Origin: Ignavibacteria bacterium
GTDB lineage: Bacteria; Bacteroidota; Ignavibacteria; Kapaibacteriales; UBA961
Direction: 5' to 3'
Assembly (NCBI GenBank): GCA_016720145.1
Contig: JADJXV010000024.1
Span: 1 to 64,000 of the forward strand
DNA length: 64,000 nucleotides
Under the pieces are notes generated by a model. The model saw nothing but the letters and a program-made list of their open reading frames with translations, searched no databases and had not been told where the DNA came from. Shown piece by piece: positions 9,812 through 18,026 of the stretch. The position numbers and the translations under genes were made by a program. Position 1 is the stretch's first letter. Every line of letters starts with the position of its first letter.

Positions 9812-9923
9812 TGTTTAGTGCTGCAAGTACATCATTCGCAAGTATTTCTGCTTCTTCGTACTTACCTGCGTTGTTGAGTTCTTCTGCTTGGGTTAGTTGG
9901 GCTTTGAGTTCTACGTTTTTCAT

Positions 9924-10044
9924 TGTCTGAACTTTGATTTAAGTGATTTTCATGTTTAACATGATTATTATTTGTATTTGTTGATCCGTCGCATAGGATT
10001 GTAGTTCGATAGCTCGTAAATCCTACAATTCTGAAAATCCTGAT
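9924..10044 (-). other. Spacer between transcription units
   Basis: 121 bp without a gene. The part next to the gene starting at 9923 (CACTTAAATCAAAGTTCAGA read on the minus strand) is nearly identical to that before the gene starting at 24033, so both may hold a related promoter or leader. The other half contains a small inverted repeat (ATTGTAG/CTACAAT, 10000-10034 region) and AGGATT-type repeats following the upstream stop. I cannot define promoter boxes. Confidence 0.45.
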
Positions 10045-11979
10045 TCAGACATTTTCTAAAAAGTACGTTTTCATCATACCTTTACCCTTGATGTCCATCT
10101 CACCTCGAGGGATAATGGTTAATGGTAAATTGTTAATGGTTAATGATGAAAAATCGTATGCTTCATCCATTAACCATTCATCATTAACCATGAACAATTT
10201 CTTCAAAAATTCCTCTGATACATGAATTTTATCTTCCTCACCATGTGATTCCATCCTACTTGCCGTGTTCACCGCATCGCCCCATAAGTCGTACGAATAT
10301 TTATTCTCACCAATAATTCCGGCAACCACACTTCCCGAGTGCAATCCGATTCTAAATCCTAACTCTATCGGAACAGAAAATCTCTGCTCCATCGAGAAAT
10401 CTTCCAGCATTTCAAGTGCCGCAAAAGCTGCACATTGTGCATGATTTTCAACTGCAACCGGCGCGCCGCAAACGGCCATATATGCATCGCCGATGGTCTT
10501 GATTTTTTCAAGTCCATGCTTCTTGCAAATCGTATCGAAACGGGTGAATACCAGGTCGAGCAAGGAGATTAATTCTCCGGCAGGCAGTTGGGGAGATCCG
10601 TGTAAAGCCAACGATATCAACGAACAGCACACTCACGCTTCGATGGGTATCGGCTATTTTTTTCTCTCCTTTATGAGACGTTCCACGATACTTGCCGGCA
10701 GAATATTCGCAAGAATTTCATCGGTTGCCTGCGCTCGGGCACGCTCAACGGCTATTTGTTTTTCACTTTCGGCCTGCTTGCGGTCGGTGTCAAATTTATC
10801 GGCTTGTTTCTTCGTTTCCTCGTTTTTGACCGCGCTATCCAATTCGTAAAATTTCTTGTGCAATTCATAAGCTTTCATGCCATCACCAAGCGCAAAATAT
10901 GACTCGGCTAATGCTTCGGAGAGACTCGCTATTGATGTTTTTTCTTCCAACTCTTCTGCAAGTGCGATGCCTTCGGATAAGCGCATAATTGACTCTTCGG
11001 GATTCCCTATCTCGCGAAGAAGTAGCCCAAGTTGAAGTAATGTATCTGTAACGCCTTCATTAGAGTTGAGTACATTTCGACGAAAATCCAGCGTGGCATT
11101 CAATCCTTCGAGCGCTGCTTCTGTATTTCCCATTTTCAGCTCGACGGTTGCAATACCGAGCATCCAGAAGCCCGCCGGACGCAGAGCACTGACTTCCAAG
11201 CTAAGAGCCAATGCACGATTGAAATATTCGAGCGCTGTATGGTAGTCCCCTGTATCTAAATAGAATTCACCAATATTGCCGAGATTAATGGCGATGCCGG
11301 CTTTATTACCGATTTCTTCATTAATCTCGAGTGAGCGGAGCAGGTATTCGAATGCTTTCGTTGGGATAGAAAGTCGTCCGTAGAGATTCGCCATATTGCC
11401 GAGATTGCGTGCAATTCCCTCCTTGTGGTTGATCTTTTCGTCAATTTCCAGCGCTCGTGTATAATACTCAATAGCTTTGGTAAAATCACCAAATGCTGAA
11501 TACATATTTCCAAGAGAACCAAGGGGATAAGCAAGTATTTCGAGTTTGTTATGCTTTTCACAAAGTTCGATACATTGATGAAAGCACTCAATAGCTCGCG
11601 AGTTGTCAGTAATATCTTTATAGACATTGCCCTTAAGTTGTAGAAATCTGATTTTAATTATTTCATTATTTGCTTGATCGCAATATGAAATGCCGATTTC
11701 GGCGTAGTGAAGGGCATTGGCATATTCCGCACGTGAGTCAGCAATTGCAGCGAAGTAATTATACACTCTGCTCATGTGGCTGATGATAGTATGCTTTAGT
11801 GATGCTTCATCAAGCGCATCACCCAAATCATCACGATGCAAATGATGCTCAAGCATGGAGAGAATATTCCGTAAAATTTGTTCTGCCGCTTCATATTCAA
11901 ATTTTCGATAAAGAATTTCCACTTCATCGAGCAGTGTATCGGCTTCTAGTGTAATATGATGTACCGTATTGTCTATCAT
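10045..11979 (-). pseudogene. TPR-class III adenylate cyclase, subtype D, two frameshifts
   Basis: The 5' frame (11979-10654) encodes the N-terminus, about seven TPR units and the linker to SIVERLIK. One A seems lost at about 10670, giving an early stop. The bases between about 10670 and 10595 then read as the expected HRSVSVLFVDIVGFT strand in a second frame, and a further single-base loss near 10592 puts the rest (QLPAGELISLLD, KTIGDAYM, YDLWGDAVNTASRM) in a third frame to 10045. The two deletions do not cancel. The catalytic residues are all still readable, so the damage is recent or artefactual. The loop carries a TTAATGG insert at 10112-10195. Confidence 0.8.
10112..10195. repeat. Translated TTAATGG inverted repeat
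   Basis: Same family and same coding position as 7922-8005, here in the gene 10045-11979. Confidence 0.85.
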
Positions 11980-11983
11980 ATAG

Positions 11984-13885
11984 TTATGTTGTTTGTTCTA
12001 AAAAATACGTTTTCATCTTGCCTTTGCCTTTGATTGCCATCTCACCACGAGGGATAATGGTTAATGGTAAATGGTTAATGGTTAATGAGGAAAATTCGTC
12101 TGCAACATCCATTAACCATTCACCATTAACCATTAACAATTTCTTCAAAAATTCCTCTGATACATGGATTTTCCCGGCTTCGCCGTGACTCTCCATCCTA
12201 CTTGCAGTGTTCACCGCATCGCCCCATAAATCATACGCGAATTTATTCTCGCCAACTACGCCTGCTGCTGCCGGACCGCAATGTAAGCCAATACGTACTT
12301 GTATTTTGGGGATAGCATCAATCCAGCTTCTATCGCCGTATGATTCCGGAAACGTTACAACGAAATTCTGAATTAAATCAATCAATTTCAATGAAGCACG
12401 CGCTGCACATTCAGCATGATCTGCTCTCGGTACGGGTACACCAGCGACGGCCATATATGCATCGCCGATGGTCTTGATTTTCTCCATGCCGAATTCCCGC
12501 ATCACTCCATCGGCTGCCGAGAAAATAGCATTGATGAGCAGTACAAGCTGTTGCGCCGAGATGACTGACGCTAGCTTTGTAAAACCCACAATATCCATAA
12601 ATAATACACTTACAGAATCGAAGTGATCGGCGATAGGGCTTTCACCTTGTATCAGGCGGGCGGTGATTTCTTCAGGCAAGATATTATTGAGAATTTTCTT
12701 TTCTGCCGAAGCGCGCGTGCGTTCAATTTCAATTTCTTTTTCACGTTCAGCTGCTTGGCGGCGTTGCTCCATTATTCTGGCTTGCTTTTGAGTTTCTTCA
12801 CTTTGTACTTCTTTCTCTATCTCATGATATTTCTTGTAATGGAGGGCAAATTTTTCCCACTGTTTTTCATGTTCGTAGAGATTAGCTACTCTTTGATGAA
12901 AACCGTACAAATGCTGTTTTGCACCGACTTCTTCAAATAGAGTAATTGCTTGCAGTAAATACTCTTCTGCACGTTCAGCATTATAACCATCAAATTCTAC
13001 CGTAGCATACGTTTGTCCTATATTGCCGAGTGCGATGGCAATACCGTTTTTTTTGCCTAATCCTTCATACATCGAGAGAGCTCTGTGAAAATACTCGAGT
13101 GCTTTCGGGTAATCCTGGAGAAAATTATAGACAATCCCAATATTACAAAGATGCGTTGCAATACCGAATTTGTTGCCGAGTTCTTCTGCTATGGCAAGTG
13201 CTTTTTGAAAACACTCCAATGACTTGTCGTAGTCCAAAAGATTCCCATAGATACTTCCAATATTGCCGAGAGTGGATGCCATACCGGATTTTCTGCCGAT
13301 TTCTTCATACATTTCCATTGCTTTGTAATAGTACTCGAGCGCTTTATGATTATCGGATAGATTTTTATAGACCACTCCGGTATTAGCCAAGTTGATTGCA
13401 ATGCCATCTTTCCTGCCGAGCTCGCTATGGATTAGCATTGCCTCCTGATAGCATTCCAGCGCTTTTGAGTAGTCTGAAATATGGAGATATACCACCCCTA
13501 AATTACCGAGATTCACCGCCAGACCTTCTTTCTGACCAATTTCCTTGGAAATTGCTACCGATTGTTCAAAACATTCCAATGCTTTCGCATAATCTGAAAG
13601 GTCGCCGTAAATTCTCCCGCAATAACTGAGCGTGATGGCAATGCCCTCTTTATCGTCAAGCTCTTGATAGATTGTCATCGCCTGCTGATGAAGCGTTGCA
13701 GCAGCACCGGAATCACCGCGTGTATTGGTCACATTGCCAAGATTATTGAGTGCTGCTGCTTCCTGCTGTCTATCGTTTTCCAGCCGCGCTGCCGCCATTG
13801 CTTCATGAGCGGCAGTTTCGGCGGCGGCATACTCTCCTACGTTGAAATATTTGCCGGATTCGATGTTGAGTTCTGTAGCTGTCAT
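11984..13885 (-). CDS. TPR-class III adenylate cyclase, subtype E
   Basis: 633 residues. About seven TPR units fill residues 45-310, several with ALECF in place of the usual ALEYY, then a GYN unit and linker. The cyclase domain begins near residue 420 with LFMDIVGFT. This subtype has a longer segment between the helix after KTIGDAYM and the IGLHCGP strand (NFVVTFPESYGDRSW region) and is shared only with the neighbour 13882-15873. All six catalytic and base-recognition residues are present (YDLWGDAVNTASRM). The loop insert is TTAATGG type (12054-12137). The gene is 4 bp downstream of the broken gene's start on one side and its ATG overlaps the upstream stop by 4 bp. Confidence 0.92.
   Translation of the reverse strand: MTATELNIESGKYFNVGEYAAAETAAHEAMAAARLENDRQQEAAALNNLGNVTNTRGDSGAAATLHQQAMTIYQELDDKEGIAITLSYCGRIYGDLSDYAKALECFEQSVAISKEIGQKEGLAVNLGNLGVVYLHISDYSKALECYQEAMLIHSELGRKDGIAINLANTGVVYKNLSDNHKALEYYYKAMEMYEEIGRKSGMASTLGNIGSIYGNLLDYDKSLECFQKALAIAEELGNKFGIATHLCNIGIVYNFLQDYPKALEYFHRALSMYEGLGKKNGIAIALGNIGQTYATVEFDGYNAERAEEYLLQAITLFEEVGAKQHLYGFHQRVANLYEHEKQWEKFALHYKKYHEIEKEVQSEETQKQARIMEQRRQAAEREKEIEIERTRASAEKKILNNILPEEITARLIQGESPIADHFDSVSVLFMDIVGFTKLASVISAQQLVLLINAIFSAADGVMREFGMEKIKTIGDAYMAVAGVPVPRADHAECAARASLKLIDLIQNFVVTFPESYGDRSWIDAIPKIQVRIGLHCGPAAAGVVGENKFAYDLWGDAVNTASRMESHGEAGKIHVSEEFLKKLLMVNGEWLMDVADEFSSLTINHLPLTIIPRGEMAIKGKGKMKTYFLEQTT
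12054..12137. repeat. Translated TTAATGG inverted repeat
   Basis: In frame in the cyclase loop of 11984-13885; encodes LLMVNGEWLM on one arm and LTINHLPLTI on the other. Confidence 0.87.
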
Positions 13886-15873
13886 ATCTTATCTTTAATA
13901 ATTTCAAGAAAATACGTTTTCATCATGCCTTTGCCTTTGATGTCGATCTCACCGCGGGGGATAATGGTTAATGGTAAATGATTAATGGTTAATGGTAAAT
14001 TGTTAATGGTTAATGATGAAAAATCGTGTGCATCATCGATTAACCATTCACCATTAACCATTAACAATTTCTTCAAAAATTCTTCGGACACGTGGATTTT
14101 CCCGGCTTCGCCGTGGCTTTCCATCCTGCTTGCAGTATTGACAGCATCGCCCCAGAGATCATAAAGAAATTTATTCTCGCCAACTACGCCTGCCGCAACC
14201 GGTCCACAATGCAGGCCAATCCGTACTTGTATTTCAGGAATGGACTCAATCCAGGATCTGTCACCGTAGCTGTCAGGAAACGTAACCACAAGATTTTGCA
14301 TCACTTCGAGCAACTTTATTGCAGCCGTTGCGGCGCGGAGCGCGTGGTCGTCGCAGGGTGTTGGCGCGCCGGCTACGGCCATATAGGCATCACCGATGGT
14401 TTTGATTTTCTCTAAGCCACACTCGCGCATCACGCCATCGGCGGTTTTGAAAATAGCATTGAGCAAATGGACGAGTTGTTGCGCGGTGATACTTGTTGCA
14501 AGCGGTGTAAAATCAACAATATCCATGAACAGTACACTCACCGAATCGAAGTGGTCTGCAATTGGATTTTCGCCTTTAATCAGGCGTTGGGTGATTTCTT
14601 CGGGGAGGATATTACTCAGAATATTCTTTTCTGCCGTAGTGCGGGTGCGTTCGATTTCAATTACTTTTTGTTGTTCGCGGATGGACTCTTGCTTCTTTAC
14701 TTCTTCAAGGTTTATTTCTTTTTCAATTTCGATATATTTCTTGTAGTGAACGGCAAATTCCTCCCATCGTTTTTCATGTTCGAACAAATCAGCAAGGTAC
14801 TTGTACTGTACAGCCAAGAGATCTTTCGCACCAATTTCTGTGCTTATTGCCACCGCTTTAAGCAAAAACTGCTCGGCAATAATAGTGTCGTATCCCTCAT
14901 ATTTTTTAAGGGCATAAAGCGACCCTATATTCCCAAGATTTCGTGCAATACCATTTTTACTGCCGATATCTTCATAGATAGCCAGTGCTTTGTGCAAATA
15001 CTCCAATGTTTTGGTGTAGTCCGAAAGATACCCGTACACCAGCCCTATATTCGCGAGATTATTTGCAATGCCATTTTTACTGCCGATTTCTTCATTGATA
15101 GCCAGCGACTTTTTCAAATATTCCAACGCCTTGGTGTAGTCCGAAAGATACTGATAGACGCCTCCGATATTCCCGAGATTAACTGCAATACCATTTTTAC
15201 TGCCATTTTCTTCGTAGATAGCCAACGACTTGTGATAATACTCTAACGCTTTAGTGTAGTCCGAAAGAAACTGATACACACCCCCGATATTCCCGAGATT
15301 GGCTGCAATGGCTTTTTTATTGCCGATTTCTTCATTAATAGCCAGCACTTTGTGAAGATACTCTAACGCTTTGGTGTAGTCCGAAAGATTCTTATAGACA
15401 AGCCCTATATTCCCCAGAATGCTTGCAATACCATTTTTACTGCCGATTTCTTCATTGATTGCCAGCACACTGTGATAATACTCTAACGCTTTGGTATAGT
15501 CCGAAAGATGGTGATACACAATCCCTATATTACCTAATAAATCGGCTTTTCTACCGATATTCCCGATACGCTCGCATAATCTTATTGCAGTATCTGCCTG
15601 ACTCTGCGAAAGTGCATAATCTCCCCGGCTCATAGAAATAATATTCAACCGGTTATAGGCATGAGCAAGCTGCCCAATAATCGCGTATTTCTGTGAGGAT
15701 TCTTCGCGTTCATTGCCCAAATCATCACGCTCGGCGTAGGGCTCGAGCAAAGCCAGCACTTCATTCGCGCACCGCTCCGATTCGTCGTAATTCGATGATT
15801 CATAGAAGGTTCGCGCTTCATTCAGAAGTTCGGCTGATACGTCAATTTTTACTTGAATGTCTAGGTTCTTCAT
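13882..15873 (-). CDS. TPR-class III adenylate cyclase, subtype E
   Basis: 663 residues with an N-terminal region of about 100 residues and five to six regular TPR units (LSDYTKALEYLHK type) at roughly residues 105-330; their DNA repeats every 120 bp (14940-15540). The cyclase domain starts near 441 (LFMDIVDFT, LEKIKTIGDAYM, YDLWGDAVNTASRM). It is the sister of the next gene downstream in its catalytic domain, although its TPR region resembles the LSDYPQALTYY group more. The loop holds the longer TTAATGG insert (13961-14065), in which one arm motif is duplicated. The ATG and the upstream stop overlap by 4 bp. Confidence 0.92.
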   Translation of the reverse strand: MKNLDIQVKIDVSAELLNEARTFYESSNYDESERCANEVLALLEPYAERDDLGNEREESSQKYAIIGQLAHAYNRLNIISMSRGDYALSQSQADTAIRLCERIGNIGRKADLLGNIGIVYHHLSDYTKALEYYHSVLAINEEIGSKNGIASILGNIGLVYKNLSDYTKALEYLHKVLAINEEIGNKKAIAANLGNIGGVYQFLSDYTKALEYYHKSLAIYEENGSKNGIAVNLGNIGGVYQYLSDYTKALEYLKKSLAINEEIGSKNGIANNLANIGLVYGYLSDYTKTLEYLHKALAIYEDIGSKNGIARNLGNIGSLYALKKYEGYDTIIAEQFLLKAVAISTEIGAKDLLAVQYKYLADLFEHEKRWEEFAVHYKKYIEIEKEINLEEVKKQESIREQQKVIEIERTRTTAEKNILSNILPEEITQRLIKGENPIADHFDSVSVLFMDIVDFTPLATSITAQQLVHLLNAIFKTADGVMRECGLEKIKTIGDAYMAVAGAPTPCDDHALRAATAAIKLLEVMQNLVVTFPDSYGDRSWIESIPEIQVRIGLHCGPVAAGVVGENKFLYDLWGDAVNTASRMESHGEAGKIHVSEEFLKKLLMVNGEWLIDDAHDFSSLTINNLPLTINHLPLTIIPRGEIDIKGKGMMKTYFLEIIKDKI
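13961..14065. repeat. Translated TTAATGG inverted repeat, extended
   Basis: Longer version with an extra TTAATGGTAAATTG unit, which adds a second NLPLTI motif to the loop of 13882-15873. Confidence 0.86.
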
Positions 15874-17852
15874 GTGGTTGATTTCTCTAAAAAGTATGTT
15901 TTCATCATGCCTTTGCCTTTGATGTCCATTTCTCCTCTATTGGTGAAGAGTGGGGACATCGGGGACGTTGGGGACTTTTGGGGCTGGCCTTGGCGGCCTG
16001 TCCCAAGTAGGAATGCCTGCTTAAATTCCTCGCTCACATGTATTTTCCCGGGTTCACCATGGCTCTCCATTCTGCTTGCTGTATTTACCGCATCGCCCCA
16101 CAAATCATACGCGAATTTCTTCTTTCCAATCACGCCTGCTACTACTTCGCCGCTGTGAATTCCTATGCGTAATTGAATTTCTTCACCGGTGGAAATTGAC
16201 CGGAATTCCTTCATCGCTTCCAGCATTTCTATTGCAAATAATGCCATCGCTTGTGCATGTTCTTCACGCTGAAGCGGCGCGCCGGAGACGACCATATACG
16301 CATCGCCGATTGTCTTGATTTTTTCTAATCCATACTTCTCGGCGAGGTTGTCAAATGCACTGAATATTCTATCTAATCCTTCGACAAGTTCTTCAGGAGT
16401 AATACGTTGGGAGAGTTTGGTGAAATTGACAATATCGGCGAAAAGAACGGAAACACTTGGTAATTTCTCTGCGATAAGTGTCCTGCCACCAAGTATTTTA
16501 TCGGCGATAGTAGGCGGGAGTACATTGTGGAGTAGCTTCTGCTGTTCGTCGATGCGTGCCTGCGTGGCGGCTCGTTCGAGGGCTATTTGCTTTTCACGTT
16601 CTGCTTCGCGGCGTTCGTTGTCGTATTTCTCGGCAAGATTCTTTGCTTCTTCGCTTTGTACTTCTTCTTTAAGATAATGATACTTCTTGAAAAACACTGC
16701 AAAATCTTCCCATCGTTTTTCATGCTCATACACTCCCGCCAAGGTGAAGTAATTATCAAGTAATGGGCGTTTAGTACCAAGCTGTTCATTGAGCGACGCT
16801 GCTTTGAGCAAGTATTCTTCCGCTTTCTTCGGATCATAACCATCGAAATTTTTGCGAGCATACAGCAAGCCGATACTGCCCGTCGTGCCTGCAACACCGG
16901 CACTCTCGCCAATTTGAAGATACATATCAAGTGCTCTGTGCATGTATTCCATTGCCAAAGAGTAGTCTTGTAGTTCGAGATAGGTGAGACCTATGTTTCC
17001 TGTGACCAAGGCAGCGCTGTATTTTTCTGAACATTCATTATGAAGAACAAGTGCTTTCAACATAGTCTCAAGTGCAAGCGGATAGTCAGCAAGCAGATAG
17101 TAAATATTACCAATATTATTCAGAATCCTACCCGACCACGCTTTGTCGCCTGCTTCTGTAAGAATTTTCAACGATTTTGTATAGTATTCCAAAGCGAGAG
17201 TATAGTCAGAAAGCTCAGCATAGATATTTCCTATGTTACTCGATACTCTTGCAGCGTTTACTTCCTGACCCAGCTCCGAAAGTACCGCGAATCCATTACT
17301 CATATATTCTAATGCTCTAGGATAATCACTCAGCGCGAAATACACCGTACCGATAGTACTTGATATTCGTGCTACAGATTCTTTATTATCAATTCTTGTA
17401 GCGTCAGCAAGTGCTTTATTCATATATGCTAACGCACCTGTGTAATCGGCGAGCTCTTGATAGATCATTCCGATATTGCTCGTTGCGAGCACCGCTCTGT
17501 TTGTATCTCCTAAAGCAGTAAAAATATCAAGTGATTTGGTTAAATAATCTAAAGCACGAGGAAGCTCGGATAAGGACATATACATAATCCCAAGAATAGT
17601 ATATGCTCTGGCTTTCACGAGTTCGTAGCCAAATTCATTTGCAATTGAAAGAGTCTGTTCTACTAGGCTTTGAACATGGTCATGGTGCCCAAGAGTTCTT
17701 TCTGTGTCGGCAATACAGAGCGAAGCTTCGCAATGCATTTCAGTTTTGGGGAGGGTTTCAGTACATACGATATTTGCAAGTCGAAGTGCTTCGATGTGGT
17801 TACCAATTCGAATTTCTTCCTGAGCTGCATCAAGTAATTCTTTGTGTGTCAT
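15870..17852 (-). CDS. TPR-class III adenylate cyclase, subtype A
   Basis: 660 residues. Seven fairly diverged TPR units at roughly residues 65-345 (SNIGMIYQELADY type), a GYD unit and a charged linker with an extra glutamine-rich RIDEQQKLLHNVLPP segment. The cyclase domain starts near 466: FADIVNFT, LEKIKTIGDAYM, YDLWGDAVNTASRM. The loop insert is a GGGGAC tandem repeat with a GCCCC/GGCC hairpin (15952-16004), encoding GRQGQPQKSPTSPMSP. It is the first gene of its unit: 174 bp, including a cyclase-tail relic, separate it from the histidine kinase gene upstream. Confidence 0.92.
   Translation of the reverse strand: MTHKELLDAAQEEIRIGNHIEALRLANIVCTETLPKTEMHCEASLCIADTERTLGHHDHVQSLVEQTLSIANEFGYELVKARAYTILGIMYMSLSELPRALDYLTKSLDIFTALGDTNRAVLATSNIGMIYQELADYTGALAYMNKALADATRIDNKESVARISSTIGTVYFALSDYPRALEYMSNGFAVLSELGQEVNAARVSSNIGNIYAELSDYTLALEYYTKSLKILTEAGDKAWSGRILNNIGNIYYLLADYPLALETMLKALVLHNECSEKYSAALVTGNIGLTYLELQDYSLAMEYMHRALDMYLQIGESAGVAGTTGSIGLLYARKNFDGYDPKKAEEYLLKAASLNEQLGTKRPLLDNYFTLAGVYEHEKRWEDFAVFFKKYHYLKEEVQSEEAKNLAEKYDNERREAEREKQIALERAATQARIDEQQKLLHNVLPPTIADKILGGRTLIAEKLPSVSVLFADIVNFTKLSQRITPEELVEGLDRIFSAFDNLAEKYGLEKIKTIGDAYMVVSGAPLQREEHAQAMALFAIEMLEAMKEFRSISTGEEIQLRIGIHSGEVVAGVIGKKKFAYDLWGDAVNTASRMESHGEPGKIHVSEEFKQAFLLGTGRQGQPQKSPTSPMSPLFTNRGEMDIKGKGMMKTYFLEKSTT
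15952..16004. repeat. Translated GGGGAC tandem repeat
   Basis: Units of GGGGACATC/GGGGACGTT followed by a TTGGGGCTGGCC...GGCCTGTCCC inverted segment, in frame in the loop of 15870-17852. Confidence 0.82.
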
Positions 17853-17860
17853 GATATTTT

Positions 17861-17955
17861 CTTTAAAAATACGTTTTCATTTTTCATTGCCTTTGAGATT
17901 TATACTTCCCAATTCTACAAATTTGTGGGAGACCGGGACAGTAGGGACCGGTATC
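17861..17955 (-). pseudogene. Relic of a cyclase C-terminal tail
   Basis: Read on the minus strand this spacer gives a GGGAC repeat, then VELGSINLKGNEK and, after a base change of frame, MKTYF, which aligns with the VERGEMEIKGKGMMKTYFL ending of every cyclase here. A stop falls within the motif. It lies just after the stop of the histidine kinase gene (18027-20084), as if that gene once ended in a cyclase domain. The rest of 17956-18026 shows nothing recognisable. Confidence 0.7.
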
Positions 17956-18026
17956 GCTCAGATGTTGTAATCGATTGCATAATCCTTTGTATTATCAATC
18001 TGTTGAATTGCTTCAAATTTAAACAA

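Larger units (their letters stand above)
7855..9923 (-). pseudogene. TPR-class III adenylate cyclase, subtype C, one frameshift
   Basis: The 5' frame (9923-8496) gives an N-terminal segment, about six TPR units and the coiled linker as far as ARFQEQ. One base is missing at about 8532 (CAGAGAAA where relatives have CAGGAGAAA), which moves LHNILP and the cyclase domain to another frame (to 7855). The cyclase part is complete: FFSDIVGFT, KTIGDAYM, YDLWGDAVNTAARM. Near the N-terminus an in-frame palindromic element (9719-9811) adds about 30 residues. The loop insert at 7922-8005 is of the TTAATGG family. The break falls exactly between sensor and catalytic parts. An ATG at 8487 could start a free cyclase domain, but I have no evidence that it does. 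Confidence 0.8.

Noticed and set aside
14467..15246. Plus-strand open frames with repeated VIGERLRVVRK-like peptides (also 28033-28542, 31688-32173, 33749-34147, 60309-60818)
   Set aside because: They are antisense reflections of repetitive TPR codons, lack family similarity and lie wholly within strong minus-strand genes.
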